Positions 54,435 to 64,000 of a stretch of 64,000 nucleotides of DNA are shown one piece after another. A model generated the notes under the pieces. It had not been told where the DNA came from. It was given only the letters and a program-made list of their open reading frames with translations, and did not search any database. Position numbers and translations under genes: made by a program. Every line of letters starts with the position of its first letter. The first letter of the stretch is position 1. The DNA lies in NCBI GenBank assembly GCA_963971305.1, contig OZ020317.1, positions 17,006,001 through 17,070,000 of the forward strand, given 5' to 3'. Source of the stretch: Arcuatula senhousia (Eukaryota; Mollusca; Bivalvia; Mytilida; Mytilidae).

Positions 54435-55983
54435 CTGAAAATAACCAAACAAGCAACATAAAAATATCAATTCAAAGTTGGAATTTTCTTATTTTTGTAG
54501 CCGTAAATTTTTCGAGGAAATTTAAAAATTCATTCAGTTCTCATTTAAAAAGAGCATGTGCTGATTCGTTTGCTGCAAGAACAAAATTGAACAAGAGTAA
54601 AAATAAATTAATAAAGTTATCGATAAGGTTGGCTACATGGTCTTTCATTAACTGTCTGAATGAACTACTGTGAGTTCATTTACATTTGATGTTGTTAATA
54701 TACTGACAATATAAAATTTACTGAAAACACAAAACAATTACGTAGTTCTACATCCACTAATGTAGAAATTTTGGTAAAAATGATTAAAAGGGTTATGTAA
54801 TTTATGATTTTATTTCTGATCAAAAAGCTGCAGTGGTGATTCCAGAAGTTTTGAAAAGTGGGATCCACTGGCCTGCTTTTTTCCGACAAAAGATGGTGGT
54901 GGTGTCTTCACTCCTGGATCCATCCCAGTTAAACACGTTCAATCAATATAGCAATAAATACGTAAACGTCAACTACAGTTTTCTAGGCAATACTTACGAG
55001 TATGAACTAAAATTAGGGAAAATATATATAAAGCAGTAATAATCATTTAAGTTACTTGTAAATAAATGATTGCATTGTGATTTGTTGTTAACAAAAATGA
55101 TGCAAAAAGATAAAGAAAGCTGGAAAAGGTCGCCCACTGTTAAAGGGTAAAAATAAACAAAATACACCAGTCAGTAGATAAAAATATTATAAGTTAGAGC
55201 TAAAATGTTCGGACATGCATCTCTTGACGGAGGCAAGAGTATTAAATTAAAGTAATATCTCTTTTCTAAACGGACTAGACTGGAGCTGTGAATTTAAACT
55301 ACTCTCCTAGAGCAAAGATGTTCACAACGTTAAGCAGCGATTTACAAAAACAAAGCGTTGCAGCTTTAATCGACCTTTTTTGTGTGAGTGTGTGTTTTCT
55401 ATAGCATCTGTCGTTTTTTTTTTAATTAGAAAAAGTTTCTTTAAGCATTCTATGCTCAACTTAAAGTAAAAAGATATTAGTTTTTCTCTTTATATAAAAA
55501 ATATCCTAAAAAGTATTGACAATCAACTTACCAACTGGAGGGGGTGTAATCGCTATCTTACCTATTAAGTATAACCATTTCCTTATATCATGTGTATATT
55601 GATTATATTGCAGGGTTACAAATACATAACGGTGACTGTTTGGTTATTTTTCCAAAATGTCAAAACTCAGAAGATACACGTTGCGTTTTTAATTGTGTAT
55701 TCTGTTGTTGTTGTTGTTGTTGTTTTTCAATCTTAACCGTAAATGTAGAAGAAGATCTAAGCATAAGGTCATTTTGTAGTCCTTGGACCACAAAAAAGCA
55801 ATTGACCATGGAAAGTTACGAAATCATAGTTAGGTTTTTGGCATGATCATATGTTTTAAAAATATTATTGTGTGTATAAACAATTCAAAGCCTAAGTTTA
55901 GTAATTAACAACAAGCGCAATAAACTTACATATGTATTTTTTTGATAATTCTAAACAATAATCTTAAACTTAAAAAACCTTAC
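54435..55983. other. Intron, nothing recognised
   Basis: About 1.5 kb. Frames at 54833-55039 and 55592-55846 contain no motif; the latter includes a (TTG)n run translated as poly-Cys. No exon. Confidence 0.5.
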
Positions 55984-56085
55984 TCTCGCATTGTCTGCCT
56001 GTATATCCGGTCGGACATAGACAGAAGTATTGTGTTCCATCATCAAAACATCTGGATCCGTGTAAACAGGGGTTACTGTAGCATG
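55984..56085 (-). CDS. EGF-like exon 3
   Basis: 102 bp, phase 1-1. Acceptor GTTTTATTTTTACAG; donor TGCGAGA then GTAAGG. Module C-x4-C-x5-C-x8-C-x-C-x8-C: CYSNPCLHGSRCFDDG, then CLCPTGYTGRQC. The Gly-Gly before Cys3 is replaced by Gly-Ser-Arg. The first 20 bp of the exon together with its acceptor are the seed of the minisatellite that extends upstream of it. Confidence 0.92.
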
Positions 56086-57260
56086 CTGTAAAAATAAAAC
56101 AGGGGTTACTATATATAGCATGCTGATAGGATAAAACAGGGGTAACTGTAACGTGCTGTAAGGATAAAACAGGGGTAACTGTAACGTGCTGTAAGGATGA
56201 AACAGGGGTTACTGTTGCATGCTGTAAGGATAAAACAGGGGTTACTGTAGCATGCTGTAAGGATAAAACAGGGATTACTGTAGCATGCTGTAAGGATAAA
56301 ACAGGGGTTACTGTAGCATGCTGTAAGGATAAAACAGGGGTTACTGTAGCATGCTGTAAGGATAAAACAGGGGTTACTGCAGCATGCTGTAAGGATAAAA
56401 CAGAGGTTACTATATCATGCTGTAACAGGGATAACTATAGCATTCAATAAGACCTGTGCTGTCGATAAAAACAGGGATTACTGTAGCATGAAGTAAAACA
56501 AAAAGGAAAATTAAATCTACTAAAGCATGGCCTTATAACAAAACAAAACAGGGATTACTATAGCAAACTATAATAAAAAAAACAGGGTTTATGTTAGCAT
56601 GCTGTAATAACATTTAAAAAGCTGGCGTTGCTTTAGCATGCTGTAATAACAAAAAATAGGGATTACTTTAGCATGCCGCAATAACAAAAAACAGGGTTTT
56701 CTTTAAGGATGTGGTTGAACATAAAAGGACAAAATTCTACCATAGCAGGCAGTGATAACAGAACAAAACATACTCAGTCAATTTAGCTCTCGTGTGTGCT
56801 GTAATAACATATAAAACAGGGATTACTTTAGCAAGCTGTAATAACATATAAAACAGGGATAACTTTAGCATGCTGTAATTACATATAAAACAGGGATTAC
56901 TTAGCATTGAAATAACATATAAAACAGGGATTACTTTAGCATGATATAGTAACATATAAAACCGGGATTACTTAGCATTCTGTAATTACATTATAAACAG
57001 GGATTACTATAGCATGCTGTGAGAAGAAAAAAAAGATTACTTAAGAATGCTGTAGGTAAAACATGGATTACTTTAGAATGCTGTTAGAATAAAATAAAAC
57101 AGAGATTACTTAATTATGCTATAAGAACATGCAAAACAGGGTTAACTTTATCATGTTGTAGGAACAAAACAAAACAGCTATACTATAGCATGCTTTTATA
57201 ACATACAAAACAGAGATTTCTAAGGCATGCTATAACTACACGACGACAGGGACGACTATA
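56066..57260 (-). repeat. Minisatellite made of exon 3's splice-acceptor region
   Basis: On the plus strand the unit is CAGGGGTTACTGTAGCATGC followed by TGTAAGGATAAAA (about 33 bp). Read on the minus strand this is TTTTATCCTTACAG then CATGCTACAGTAACCCCTG, i.e. a pyrimidine tract, AG, and the first 19 bases of the EGF exon at 55984-56085. About ten well-kept units occupy 56066-56425; decayed and longer-spaced units (with GGGATTACTTTAGCATGCTG words) continue to about 57260. The exon itself is the terminal unit. Confidence 0.9.
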
Positions 57261-58832
57261 GCATAATGAAAGGACAAAATCCTTAGTTGAAAAAGAAATG
57301 CCTTTGGTTATTATACTGGAATAAGCGACTCCACATGCATGATAACTTTATAATGCAAATGTATTTTGTTATCGAGGGACTAAAGATCCATAAAATCACA
57401 TTCTTTCTTCTAAGATTAATTTATTCTAGTAAAACGATAGTTCTTTACTAGAACTTTGCTTTTTACTTTATACACACATTCGTATTAAAGGTCTGTTATA
57501 ATTGGCTTGTGATCTATCAGGTGACCGACATTTGAGCCAAAGTCTACTTAACCTGTCCAATATTTAAGCGGTCGATTGCCAGAACATATATCAATAAGAA
57601 ATAAAGAGCGCAGTCTGTGAAGCGGTATTAACACAAACTCTATTTGTGATGATGGTCTCAAGAATTTAATTGGACCACAAATGATTGTCAATTGCATATC
57701 AAAGACCTTATTGTAGAGTTTGAAAAATAGGCTTAATGTTAATTCTGAATGCTTGAGAAAATTCCCTTAAGTGTTAATCAGGTTACCTGAGATGCTGTGT
57801 TATTGTCTTATGAAATAAATCAAATGAAATGTAGTAAAATCCTCCAGGTTCTGTAATACAGGTATCCGCTCAGTCATTATTTTTTGTCTTGCTGTATTCC
57901 GTCAGTCGTTATCTTTTATCTTGATGTATTCGCTCAGTATCGTTTCTTTTTAGGCAGAGCCTCATGAAGTCATATAGCTATCTGATTTTCACGGTTTTTT
58001 TTATCGACTTGACAGGGTATATCGGTCAGGAAATATTCCCATGTACCACAGGATCTATTACAGAACATTAATTGTGTATTTTTATTGTTTCTATGTACAG
58101 ATTTTCATAAATAAGATGTACATCTTTATAACCCTACATCAATGCGATATAAATGCGCACTACATCTCATGCATCAATACACTAGTTGGTGTATATTTAA
58201 GCATTGTTGACCTGTAACCTTTGGTAAAGTGGGTGGACACAAAAAGCAGATTTCTTAACAAATGTTTACGTGGGCGGAACAAACAAAACAAAATTGATGT
58301 GCTATGTTTCAAGTTTGTGAAACAGTTATACAGATGGTTCTTTTATTTTTAGTGCTTATAGTTAGCTCTGCCTTTTAACGCTTTAGCGCTTTGATTTCTC
58401 TTGCTAAGATGCGACAATTACAGTAACTAAATTCTTCGACGTCTGAGACGTATCCATAATGGCAACTTAATTGTATCTTTTTATAATAGCTTGTTTGCTA
58501 TTGTGAAACCGTAAATTCAAATTCAAATTTTCCCATGAGTAAATGTTCGATATTGCAATAGATATGTCAACTTCGGCATTCAGTGGTAAACAAACTTACG
58601 TTTTGTAGCTGAAAAAAAAAATGTATAAAACCAAATTACTCATGACAATTGCTAGTGATCACAAAATAAAGGGAGCAGAGAAGATTGTCAAAAAACGTTG
58701 CGTTAGATTATTTTTATGCACTTTAAGACATGAAACCACTAATCAGCGATTTATGATTGCATTTTTGTTGTTGTTGAAAATTCAAATATTCTGATTTTTT
58801 TCGAAAGGAATGTGAGAAACGAAATATAATGT
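57261..58832. other. Intron, weak internal repeats only
   Basis: 57880-57945 has three loose copies of a TATCCGCTCAGT/GTATTCGCTCAGT word. No exon or mobile element was identified in this 1.5-kb stretch. Confidence 0.45.
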
Positions 58833-59452
58833 CATACGTATCAGATAATAACTCTGACATATAACTCGTACGTTTGACATAAAAACTCATACGTACATGT
58901 ATGGGATATAACTCATACGTATGAGATATAACTCGTACGTACATTATGACAGATTAGGCAAACGTATGAGATATAATTCGTATGTACATGATATAAGTCA
59001 TAGGTATGAAATATACGTCATATGTAATGAGATAAAAGTCATACGCATGAGATAATAACTCATTCGTATGAGATATAACTTGTACGTATGAGATAATAAC
59101 TCATTCGTATGAGATACGAGATAAATTTCATAAGTATGAAATAATAACTCATACGTGTGAGTTATAACTCATACGTATGATTTATTATCTTATACGTATG
59201 AGTTATTATCTCAAACATATAACTTAATATCTCATACTTTTGAGTTATTTTGTCATACGTTTGACTTATATATCTAAAATGTATGAGTAATCAGCTCATA
59301 TGTATGAGTTATCATCTCATACGCACGAGTCTCGTACGTACTAATGATATCTTATACGTACGAGTTATTATCTTATACATATGAGTTATGATCTCATAAG
59401 TATGACTTACATCTCATACGTAGGATTTATATCTAATACGTATGACTTATTT
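58833..59452. repeat. Array of the palindrome CATACGTATG, about 22-bp unit
   Basis: Nearly 30 units combine ACTCATACGTATGAGATATA (left part) or ATGAGTTATTATCTCATACG (right part). The orientation of the non-palindromic spacer flips near 59165, so the whole array is also a large inverted repeat. The 73-aa minus frame at 58723-58944 is a product of it. It lies in the intron between EGF exons 2 and 3. Confidence 0.88.
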
Positions 59453-59760
59453 CTGCATCCGTTTTATTTGATGGCAGCAATACGCTTCCGTAGCATTGTG
59501 ACTTTTTAGTGTATTTATTGAAAAGCTTCGAATGAATGTAACAGCCAAATGTGAATAAAGCAGGATCCGGAAATTCGATTGTTAATGTCTGCTTGTAAAA
59601 ATCGGAATTCAAATAAATAGGAAAATAGACTAAATGTAAAAGTTTTTTTTATAATGTTATGTAAAATATGGCGTTTACACACTCTTATGGGATTTAATTT
59701 TTTTTTGCATCGAAACTGACCAGTTGTAATTTTTGAATAATAGTATAAACCAGTCCTGAT
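59453..59760. other. Intron, nothing recognised
   Basis: About 300 bp of AT-rich sequence between the palindrome array and the MITE. Confidence 0.4.
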
Positions 59761-60035
59761 AAAGGACCGACCATTTCAATTGAAAGGGGGGTTGATGTTT
59801 TATCCTGTCAGAAAAAAATTCCCGCACAGTAATATACATGTAAAACATTTATTTTTTAATGGCATCATCAAAGATTTTTTTGTCATTATTAACATTATTT
59901 TATAAGGCAGATATACTTTTTCAGAATATTTTCTCTACACCTCTGGTGCCTGAATATTTTTTTCATCACAAACCAGATTCAGAATATTTATACGAAAATA
60001 TCAAGCCCCCATTTCAAGTTAAATGTTCAGTCCCC
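59761..60035. mobile_element. MITE, GGGACCGACC termini, copy 3
   Basis: Left AAAGGACCGACCATTTCAAT then TGAAAGGGGGGTTG; right inverse CAAGCCCCCATTTCAAGTTA then AATGTTCAGTCC. The 67-aa frame at 59859-60062 is within it. Confidence 0.85.
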
Positions 60036-60089
60036 AAAAAATGTCTTCAAGACTGGATTTAAATTGTATGCATTTATTTTGACCTTTGG

Positions 60090-60215
60090 CCCATCGCAAA
60101 ACAGCTAGTATTGGCTGCTGGCTGTTTTTCATTGTGGACTTTTCAAATTGCCGATTGTTTATTTGGGTCGTGTCGCGTACATTTATTCCACATCTCATTA
60201 TTATTTTCTTCTATT
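60090..60215 (+). repeat. Dispersed repeat, partner of 45160
   Basis: GGCTGCTGGCTGTTTTTCAT, CAAATTGCCG, GTGTCGCGTACATTTATTCC. Confidence 0.75.
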
Positions 60216-60340
60216 GAATTTCTTTAGAAAGCATTAACCAGGACCATTTCTTTTTTAAAAACCCTGATCAAAATAACGTTCAGATTTCCATGTAAAGTTC
60301 ACATTCGCAAAATTGTCTAGTGTTTTCTTAACCTGACATA

Positions 60341-60970
60341 TTATTAGGTTGATCCTCATAGTCATAATTTGGTTTCATGTCCAACATATTTTGGTGCTTT
60401 ATGCTATTAATATTTCAATATCACTCTTTGTTTGGCTTGAGCGCCTCTGATGATTATTGATTAAATATAAATTACAACAAAGTTCCAGACAATAAATTTT
60501 GCTACGCCTGACGCGCGTTTCGTCTATTCAAGACTCATCAGAGGCGCTCTACCAAAAGTTGAAAATGCAAAATATTGTATGAATGTGAAGAACATAAATC
60601 AATAATACCAGAAATGTCGAATGAGAAACCAAATTATGACTAAGACCAACCTATGTCTGGGGTAGGCAGAACCTTAGGGTTTTACAATTTTGAAATTTAA
60701 ACAGGAAAATTTATAGCTTTGATGTGTTCGTCAACACAAAAGTGTTGATGCCGGAGCGGGCTAACCTCGGGGAATTAAAATTCCACCACCAGCGCTAACC
60801 TTCACGAGTGTTAGAAATATAAATTACAACAAAGTTCCAGACAATAAATTTTGCTACGCCTGACGCGCTTTTTGTCTATTCAAGACTCATCAGAGGTGCT
60901 CTACCAAAAGTTGAAAATGCCAAATATTGTTTGAATGTGAAGAGCATAGATCAATAATACCAAAAACTAA
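60341..60970. repeat. Dispersed repeat with inverted and direct copies (GACGCGCGTTTCGTC)
   Basis: 60341-60455 and 60535-60650 are inverse of each other around TACGCCTGACGCGCGTTTCG. A direct copy of 60468-60610 recurs at 60818-60966 (ATAAATTACAACAAAGTTCC, CAAGACTCATCAGAGG). Between them AAAGTGTTGATGCCGGAGCG matches the inverse near 10670. A very common bivalve repeat by my recollection. Confidence 0.75.
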
Positions 60971-61161
60971 GCGCGCGTCAGGCAAAGCCTACTTTATTGC
61001 CTGAAACTAAAAAAAATGTTGTAATTCCATTGTCTGTTAATTTACCATGAGCTGAAAAATATCTTTCTGTTAACTTAAAAAAAAACACTTGGTAGGGGAT
61101 GGAATCAGTGAAACGGAAGGTTGATATCCCATACTGATACTACGATACTGAGGATACTTAC

Positions 61162-61254
61162 GTGTTTCACAATGAGTTCCTTTCCAGTGTGACGTACATT
61201 TACAGTTGTGATGGTGTGAATCTCTTGACCCGCCATTGTAGCATTTAATGTATT
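61162..61254 (-). CDS. EGF-like exon 2, reduced cysteines
   Basis: 93 bp, phase 1-1. Donor GAAACAC then GTAAGTATCC (excellent); acceptor TTGTTTTATTAAG (fair). The frame gives YIKCYNGGSRDSHHHNCKC then TSHWKGTHCE. Only four cysteines remain, C-x12-C-x-C-x8-C: the position of Cys1 is Tyr and that of Cys3 is Arg, so one disulfide of the standard three is absent. The back half (C-x-C ... W-K-G-x-x-C) is a normal EGF end. This may be a two-disulfide variant or a decaying exon. Splice phases fit its neighbours. Confidence 0.7.
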
Positions 61255-61656
61255 CTTAATAAAACAATGTAAATCAAAAATAATCAATAATCAATAATCA
61301 ATAAATTTGAAAAATTAATCAATAATAAGTACAAATGAATGCTACTTATTCATCGATGTTTTTTACCGTGTTAAGTTTGATCGTGGAAAATAGTTAAAAA
61401 GAGATTTGTTGTTATTACTTAGATGCATATGAAATACCGATTTTTCCCAGTGAAATAAAATCTGGTAAATTCACAATGTGAAATAACAAAAATATTTTCA
61501 CTCTTGCGTCCTTTCCGGTCAAACTCAAGTATGACGTCGTGAATTGTATTGCGTTGTCGGCATGACTCCTGCGGTCTAAATTCATACGCCATTCAAATAA
61601 ATTTATTAAAAACTATTTATTAGCGGCATTTAATCTATGTAATAAATACGATAATC

Positions 61657-61795
61657 AATTAGGTCTCGTGAATAACCAAAATATGATCATTCGTGCGGGA
61701 ACGCACTGAGATTTAACTCGTGCGCGGCACTCGTATAAATCTGTGTGCGTTCACCGACTCGTGATCATATTTTGGTTATTCACTCGACCCAATTA
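61657..61795. repeat. Foldback element, about 60-bp inverted arms
   Basis: Left AATAACCAAAATATGATCAT and right ATGATCATATTTTGGTTATT-like inverse (here GTGATCATATTTTGGTTATT), with the outer TTAGGTCTCGTG / CTCGACCCAATTAA and the loop around ACTCGTGCGCGGCACTCG. Lies between EGF exons 1 and 2. Confidence 0.85.
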
Positions 61796-61958
61796 ACTAT
61801 CCTATAATTCTCATTTTTATAAACCAATTGTGTTATAATTATCATAAATCTCATACTAATTTTGGAATTGCATACGCCCTAGAAGGTTTTTTTTTGGTAA
61901 ATTTTAAATCGAATTCAAATACCTGTACCAGTTGTATGCAAGTCACGAGATGTCTTAC

Positions 61959-62045
61959 CGCATCTATGGCCTTCGTATCCATGACTACAGACACAATTGC
62001 CGTTGACCACCGTACCATGCTCACAATCGTGATGACCGGGGGGAG
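61959..62045 (-). CDS. EGF-like exon 1 (most 5' seen), tenascin-like spacing
   Basis: 87 bp, phase 1-1. Acceptor TGTCTGTACATTACAG; donor AGATGCG then GTAAGACATC. The frame gives PPGHHDCEHGTVVNGNCVC then SHGYEGHRC. Four cysteines, C-x9-C-x-C-x8-C, close to the short EGF variant of tenascin/tie-like proteins (C-x-x-H-G-x-C-x-x-G-x-C-x-C) but with Val where their second Cys stands. G-Y-E-G ahead of the last Cys is typical. The upstream exon must lie beyond 62046; none is recognisable before the window edge, where a LINE begins. Confidence 0.8.
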
Positions 62046-62182
62046 CTGTAATGTACAGACAAAATGATTGTTAAGATATCTTAATAAAGATTATACGTAG
62101 TTTTTCATGTCAGGTATGGTATGATATGGAAAACCTTGTGACAATTTGTTTATCGCGTTATTTTTCAAATAGCTCATGAATA

Positions 62183-62354
62183 TACAGTTATTTAAAATGT
62201 GTAAATGGATCAGAATATTTTCCCGAGGTATCCAGATCAGCTCAATGTTCTATTGCAGGAAGCCGCAGGCTGAGGGCAATAGAAATTTGAGCTGATCTGG
62301 ATACCAAGGGAAAAATATTCTGATCCATTGCCTGGCTGCACATTCGATAACTGT
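62183..62354. repeat. Foldback element, about 55-bp inverted arms
   Basis: AATGGATCAGAATATTTTCC and its inverse flank a loop with AGGAAGCCGCAGGCTGAGGG. The same architecture and a similar GC-rich loop are seen at 17414-17552 (GAGGCGAAGCCGA). Confidence 0.85.
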
Positions 62355-62439
62355 TTTATTACCTAATGCATACATATAAAGTGAATACTAAAGAAATCCT
62401 GAGAATTGGCAACAAAGTTCAAAGTAGGGACACGTTAAT

Positions 62440-63284
62440 GACCAAGAAAAGATCATAAATATTCATGTTTATGTAAATATGACAAATCACCAGTACAAAA
62501 ATATTTCACTGAGGACAGAAGGTTTTCACTTAAAATAGCATAATCTACAGTACTGCTTCCTTTTACAGTAAAACATGTATGATAACCAAGGGAATCACCA
62601 ATAAATCTACCATTTAGGATTCTCAACCTTGAGGACACACACAAATTTAATAAATTTTGACCTTGTGGATTAAATACTTTATCTATACTATTTTTCTGCA
62701 ATTTAATATCATCGACATAATTTTCTGGTAATATGTCTTTGAAAAATTTTTCATCAGAATTTTCACCTGTTATGAAGTCAGGATTTTCTCCTACTCTTGA
62801 GTTAAAATCTCCTATAAGTGCTATATCACCTTCACTTGATAGTTTACATATTTCATTTTCTAATTCTCAAAGATCATCGTTTGAATGATTTGAATTTAAA
62901 GGTGGCACATAAACTGCACATAAAAACAGATTCTTTTTCCATCCAAAAAAATCTTTATCTAACTTTAACCACATTCTGTTTCTTTGTTTCTTTGGTTAAA
63001 TAATTTATTCCTTTAAAGATTTGTTTTCTAATGTATATTATTATCCCCCCACTGTGTCTTTTTGCCTTCTTTTGCTTTTTCCTGCTTCTTGAAATTGAAA
63101 TAAAATTTTCTATATAAGTCTTTTGACTTTCCCCTTTCCATGTTTCTAAAATAATGTTTATATCAGCTGTTATATTCTTTAAAAAATCTTCATCTTTGTG
63201 TTTGTCCCCAAGGCCGTGAATGTTCCAACAAGATACTTTCAAATTTGTGATATTTCTCATATAGTCATAAAATAGAAATGGCAT
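62440..63284 (-). pseudogene. LINE endonuclease segment, inverted 5' part
   Basis: Minus-strand frames: NLKVSCWNIHGLGDKHKDED (endonuclease motif I), IILETWKGE (catalytic Glu), HSGGIIIYIRK, then, after a frameshift near 62960-62985, LKLDKDFF, an in-frame TGA near 62866, GDIALIGDFNSRVGENPDF (GDFN motif) and GSSTVDYAILSENLLSSV (S-x-x-D-Y). It is broken by one shift and at least one stop. The N-terminal end faces right, toward the plus-strand RT segment at 63589. Confidence 0.85.
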
Positions 63285-63588
63285 ATCTGATAAAGTAAAA
63301 AAATCACTTACAGACTATGATATAACTTATAATTTACATTTAGTGTAATATGTTCAAAAACCATAAGATTTTAGAAATTTGTCTAAAAATGTACTTTTGA
63401 TAATGTAGTTTAAATGTGATTTTAATATGTACATGTTAACAGAACTATAAAATGAAAATTTCATGATTTCTTTCCATGAATTTCCCCTTTAAGTATTAAT
63501 TTAAGCTTGATCCTTTCTGCCAAAATTTTATCACAGAAAGCTATGAAGGTATTATATTCTTTAAAGGGCCTTACTAGCCAATAAACCA
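63285..63588. other. Junction region between inverted LINE halves
   Basis: About 300 bp of AT-rich sequence without recognisable domain. It should contain the 5' UTR or ORF1 end of the inverted part and the junction. No other feature. Confidence 0.45.
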
Positions 63589-64000
63589 GCTTCCAGCAAA
63601 ATTATCCTGTCATTTATTTGATTCACTAGTTCGTCCAGTTCTTACATTCAATGCAGAAATTTGGTATATGGAAATTTATCAAAAATACTTTAATTCGGAC
63701 AAAAGGGCATCAGCAAAAAATGAAAAACCAGACTATTTTAGTTTTTTAGATAAATCAATTGTCTATAAAGTTCACACCAAATTTTGTATATACACTCTTT
63801 CCGTTAAAAAATCCTCGAGTAATATAGCAACTAGAGCAGAGTTGGGTAGAGAACCAATAGATAGTTATGTTAAAACTCAAAGTCTTTTATATGAAGATAG
63901 ACTAATAAACAGTGATATACCTATTTTGAAAGAATGTTACGATGTCTCGAAATTTTTACATTCCAAAGGGATTTATACTTGGTATTCTTATGTTCAACAT
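63589..64000 (+). pseudogene. LINE ORF2, RT C-terminal segment, open at window edge
   Basis: The plus-strand frame is open to the last base: LSCHLFDSLVRPVLTFNAEI then WYMEIYQKYFNS, FLDKSIVYKVHTKFC, RAELGREPIDSYVKTQSLL and LHSKGIYTWYSYVQH. This is the region after the RT catalytic core in non-LTR elements. It resembles the dead fragment at 12745-13072 (ELSCKLFDNLI). The catalytic core itself is missing from the window, lost at the inversion junction. The element continues beyond 64000. Confidence 0.85.

Overview
The window reads as nuclear DNA of a marine bivalve, most likely a mussel (Mytilus-like). This is an inference from the strong AT bias, long introns, one-exon EGF domains, and dense bivalve-type dispersed repeats (tRNA-derived SINEs, elements starting AGCTCACCTG with GTCCGTC runs, CGTGGGTATCAATTTTCGTGG MITEs). 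There are no operons, CRISPR arrays, rRNA genes or functional tRNA genes. Coding sequence is a small fraction; most of the 64 kb is intron, mobile element or tandem repeat.

Host gene. The best-supported gene is on the minus strand and runs from right to left. Eight EGF-like exons (62045-61959, 61254-61162, 56085-55984, 54434-54333, 51072-50971, 46000-45899, 39498-39397, 34113-34009) each encode one module, have AG/GT borders and are phase 1 at both ends. Three further minus-strand exon candidates (18331-18236, 17323-17142, 14055-13939) continue in compatible phases (1-1, 1-0, 0-0). They encode a Thr/Pro/Ser linker followed by two diverged copies of a Cys-containing module I cannot name. If this is one gene, more than 48 kb of it is present, and both its start and its end are outside what I can define. 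The modular architecture suggests a secreted or cell-surface protein.

Plus-strand and minor coding traces. Two short exon-like segments lie at 5748-5831 and 6147-6348. An acidic unrecognised ORF cut by a MITE lies at 9416-10174, and a frameshifted coiled-coil ORF at 38731-39085.

Mobile elements by region. 1-3281: nested, oppositely oriented copies of one repeat family. 3285-5600: SINEs and a 170-bp tandem repeat. 6420-13930: more copies of the same families, a LINE fragment and SINEs. 14937-19345: SINE-like elements around two host exons. 19655-20000: a GIY-YIG retroelement fragment. 20700-32890: a LINE split by a 7.88-kb CACTA-type DNA transposon (21766-29648) with a 3-bp target duplication; removing it restores the LINE reading frame. 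35899-37761 and 47227-48974: two other TIR elements with subterminal motif arrays. 62440-64000: a LINE whose endonuclease half is inverted relative to its RT half.

Most unusual structure. Two EGF exons have spawned tandem arrays from their own edges. At 56066-57260 a roughly 33-bp minisatellite repeats the 3' splice site plus the first bases of the adjacent EGF exon. At 49985-50970 degraded copies of the second half of an EGF exon plus its 5' splice site are repeated next to the intact exon. A 620-bp array of the palindrome CATACGTATG (58833-59452) lies in another intron of the same gene.
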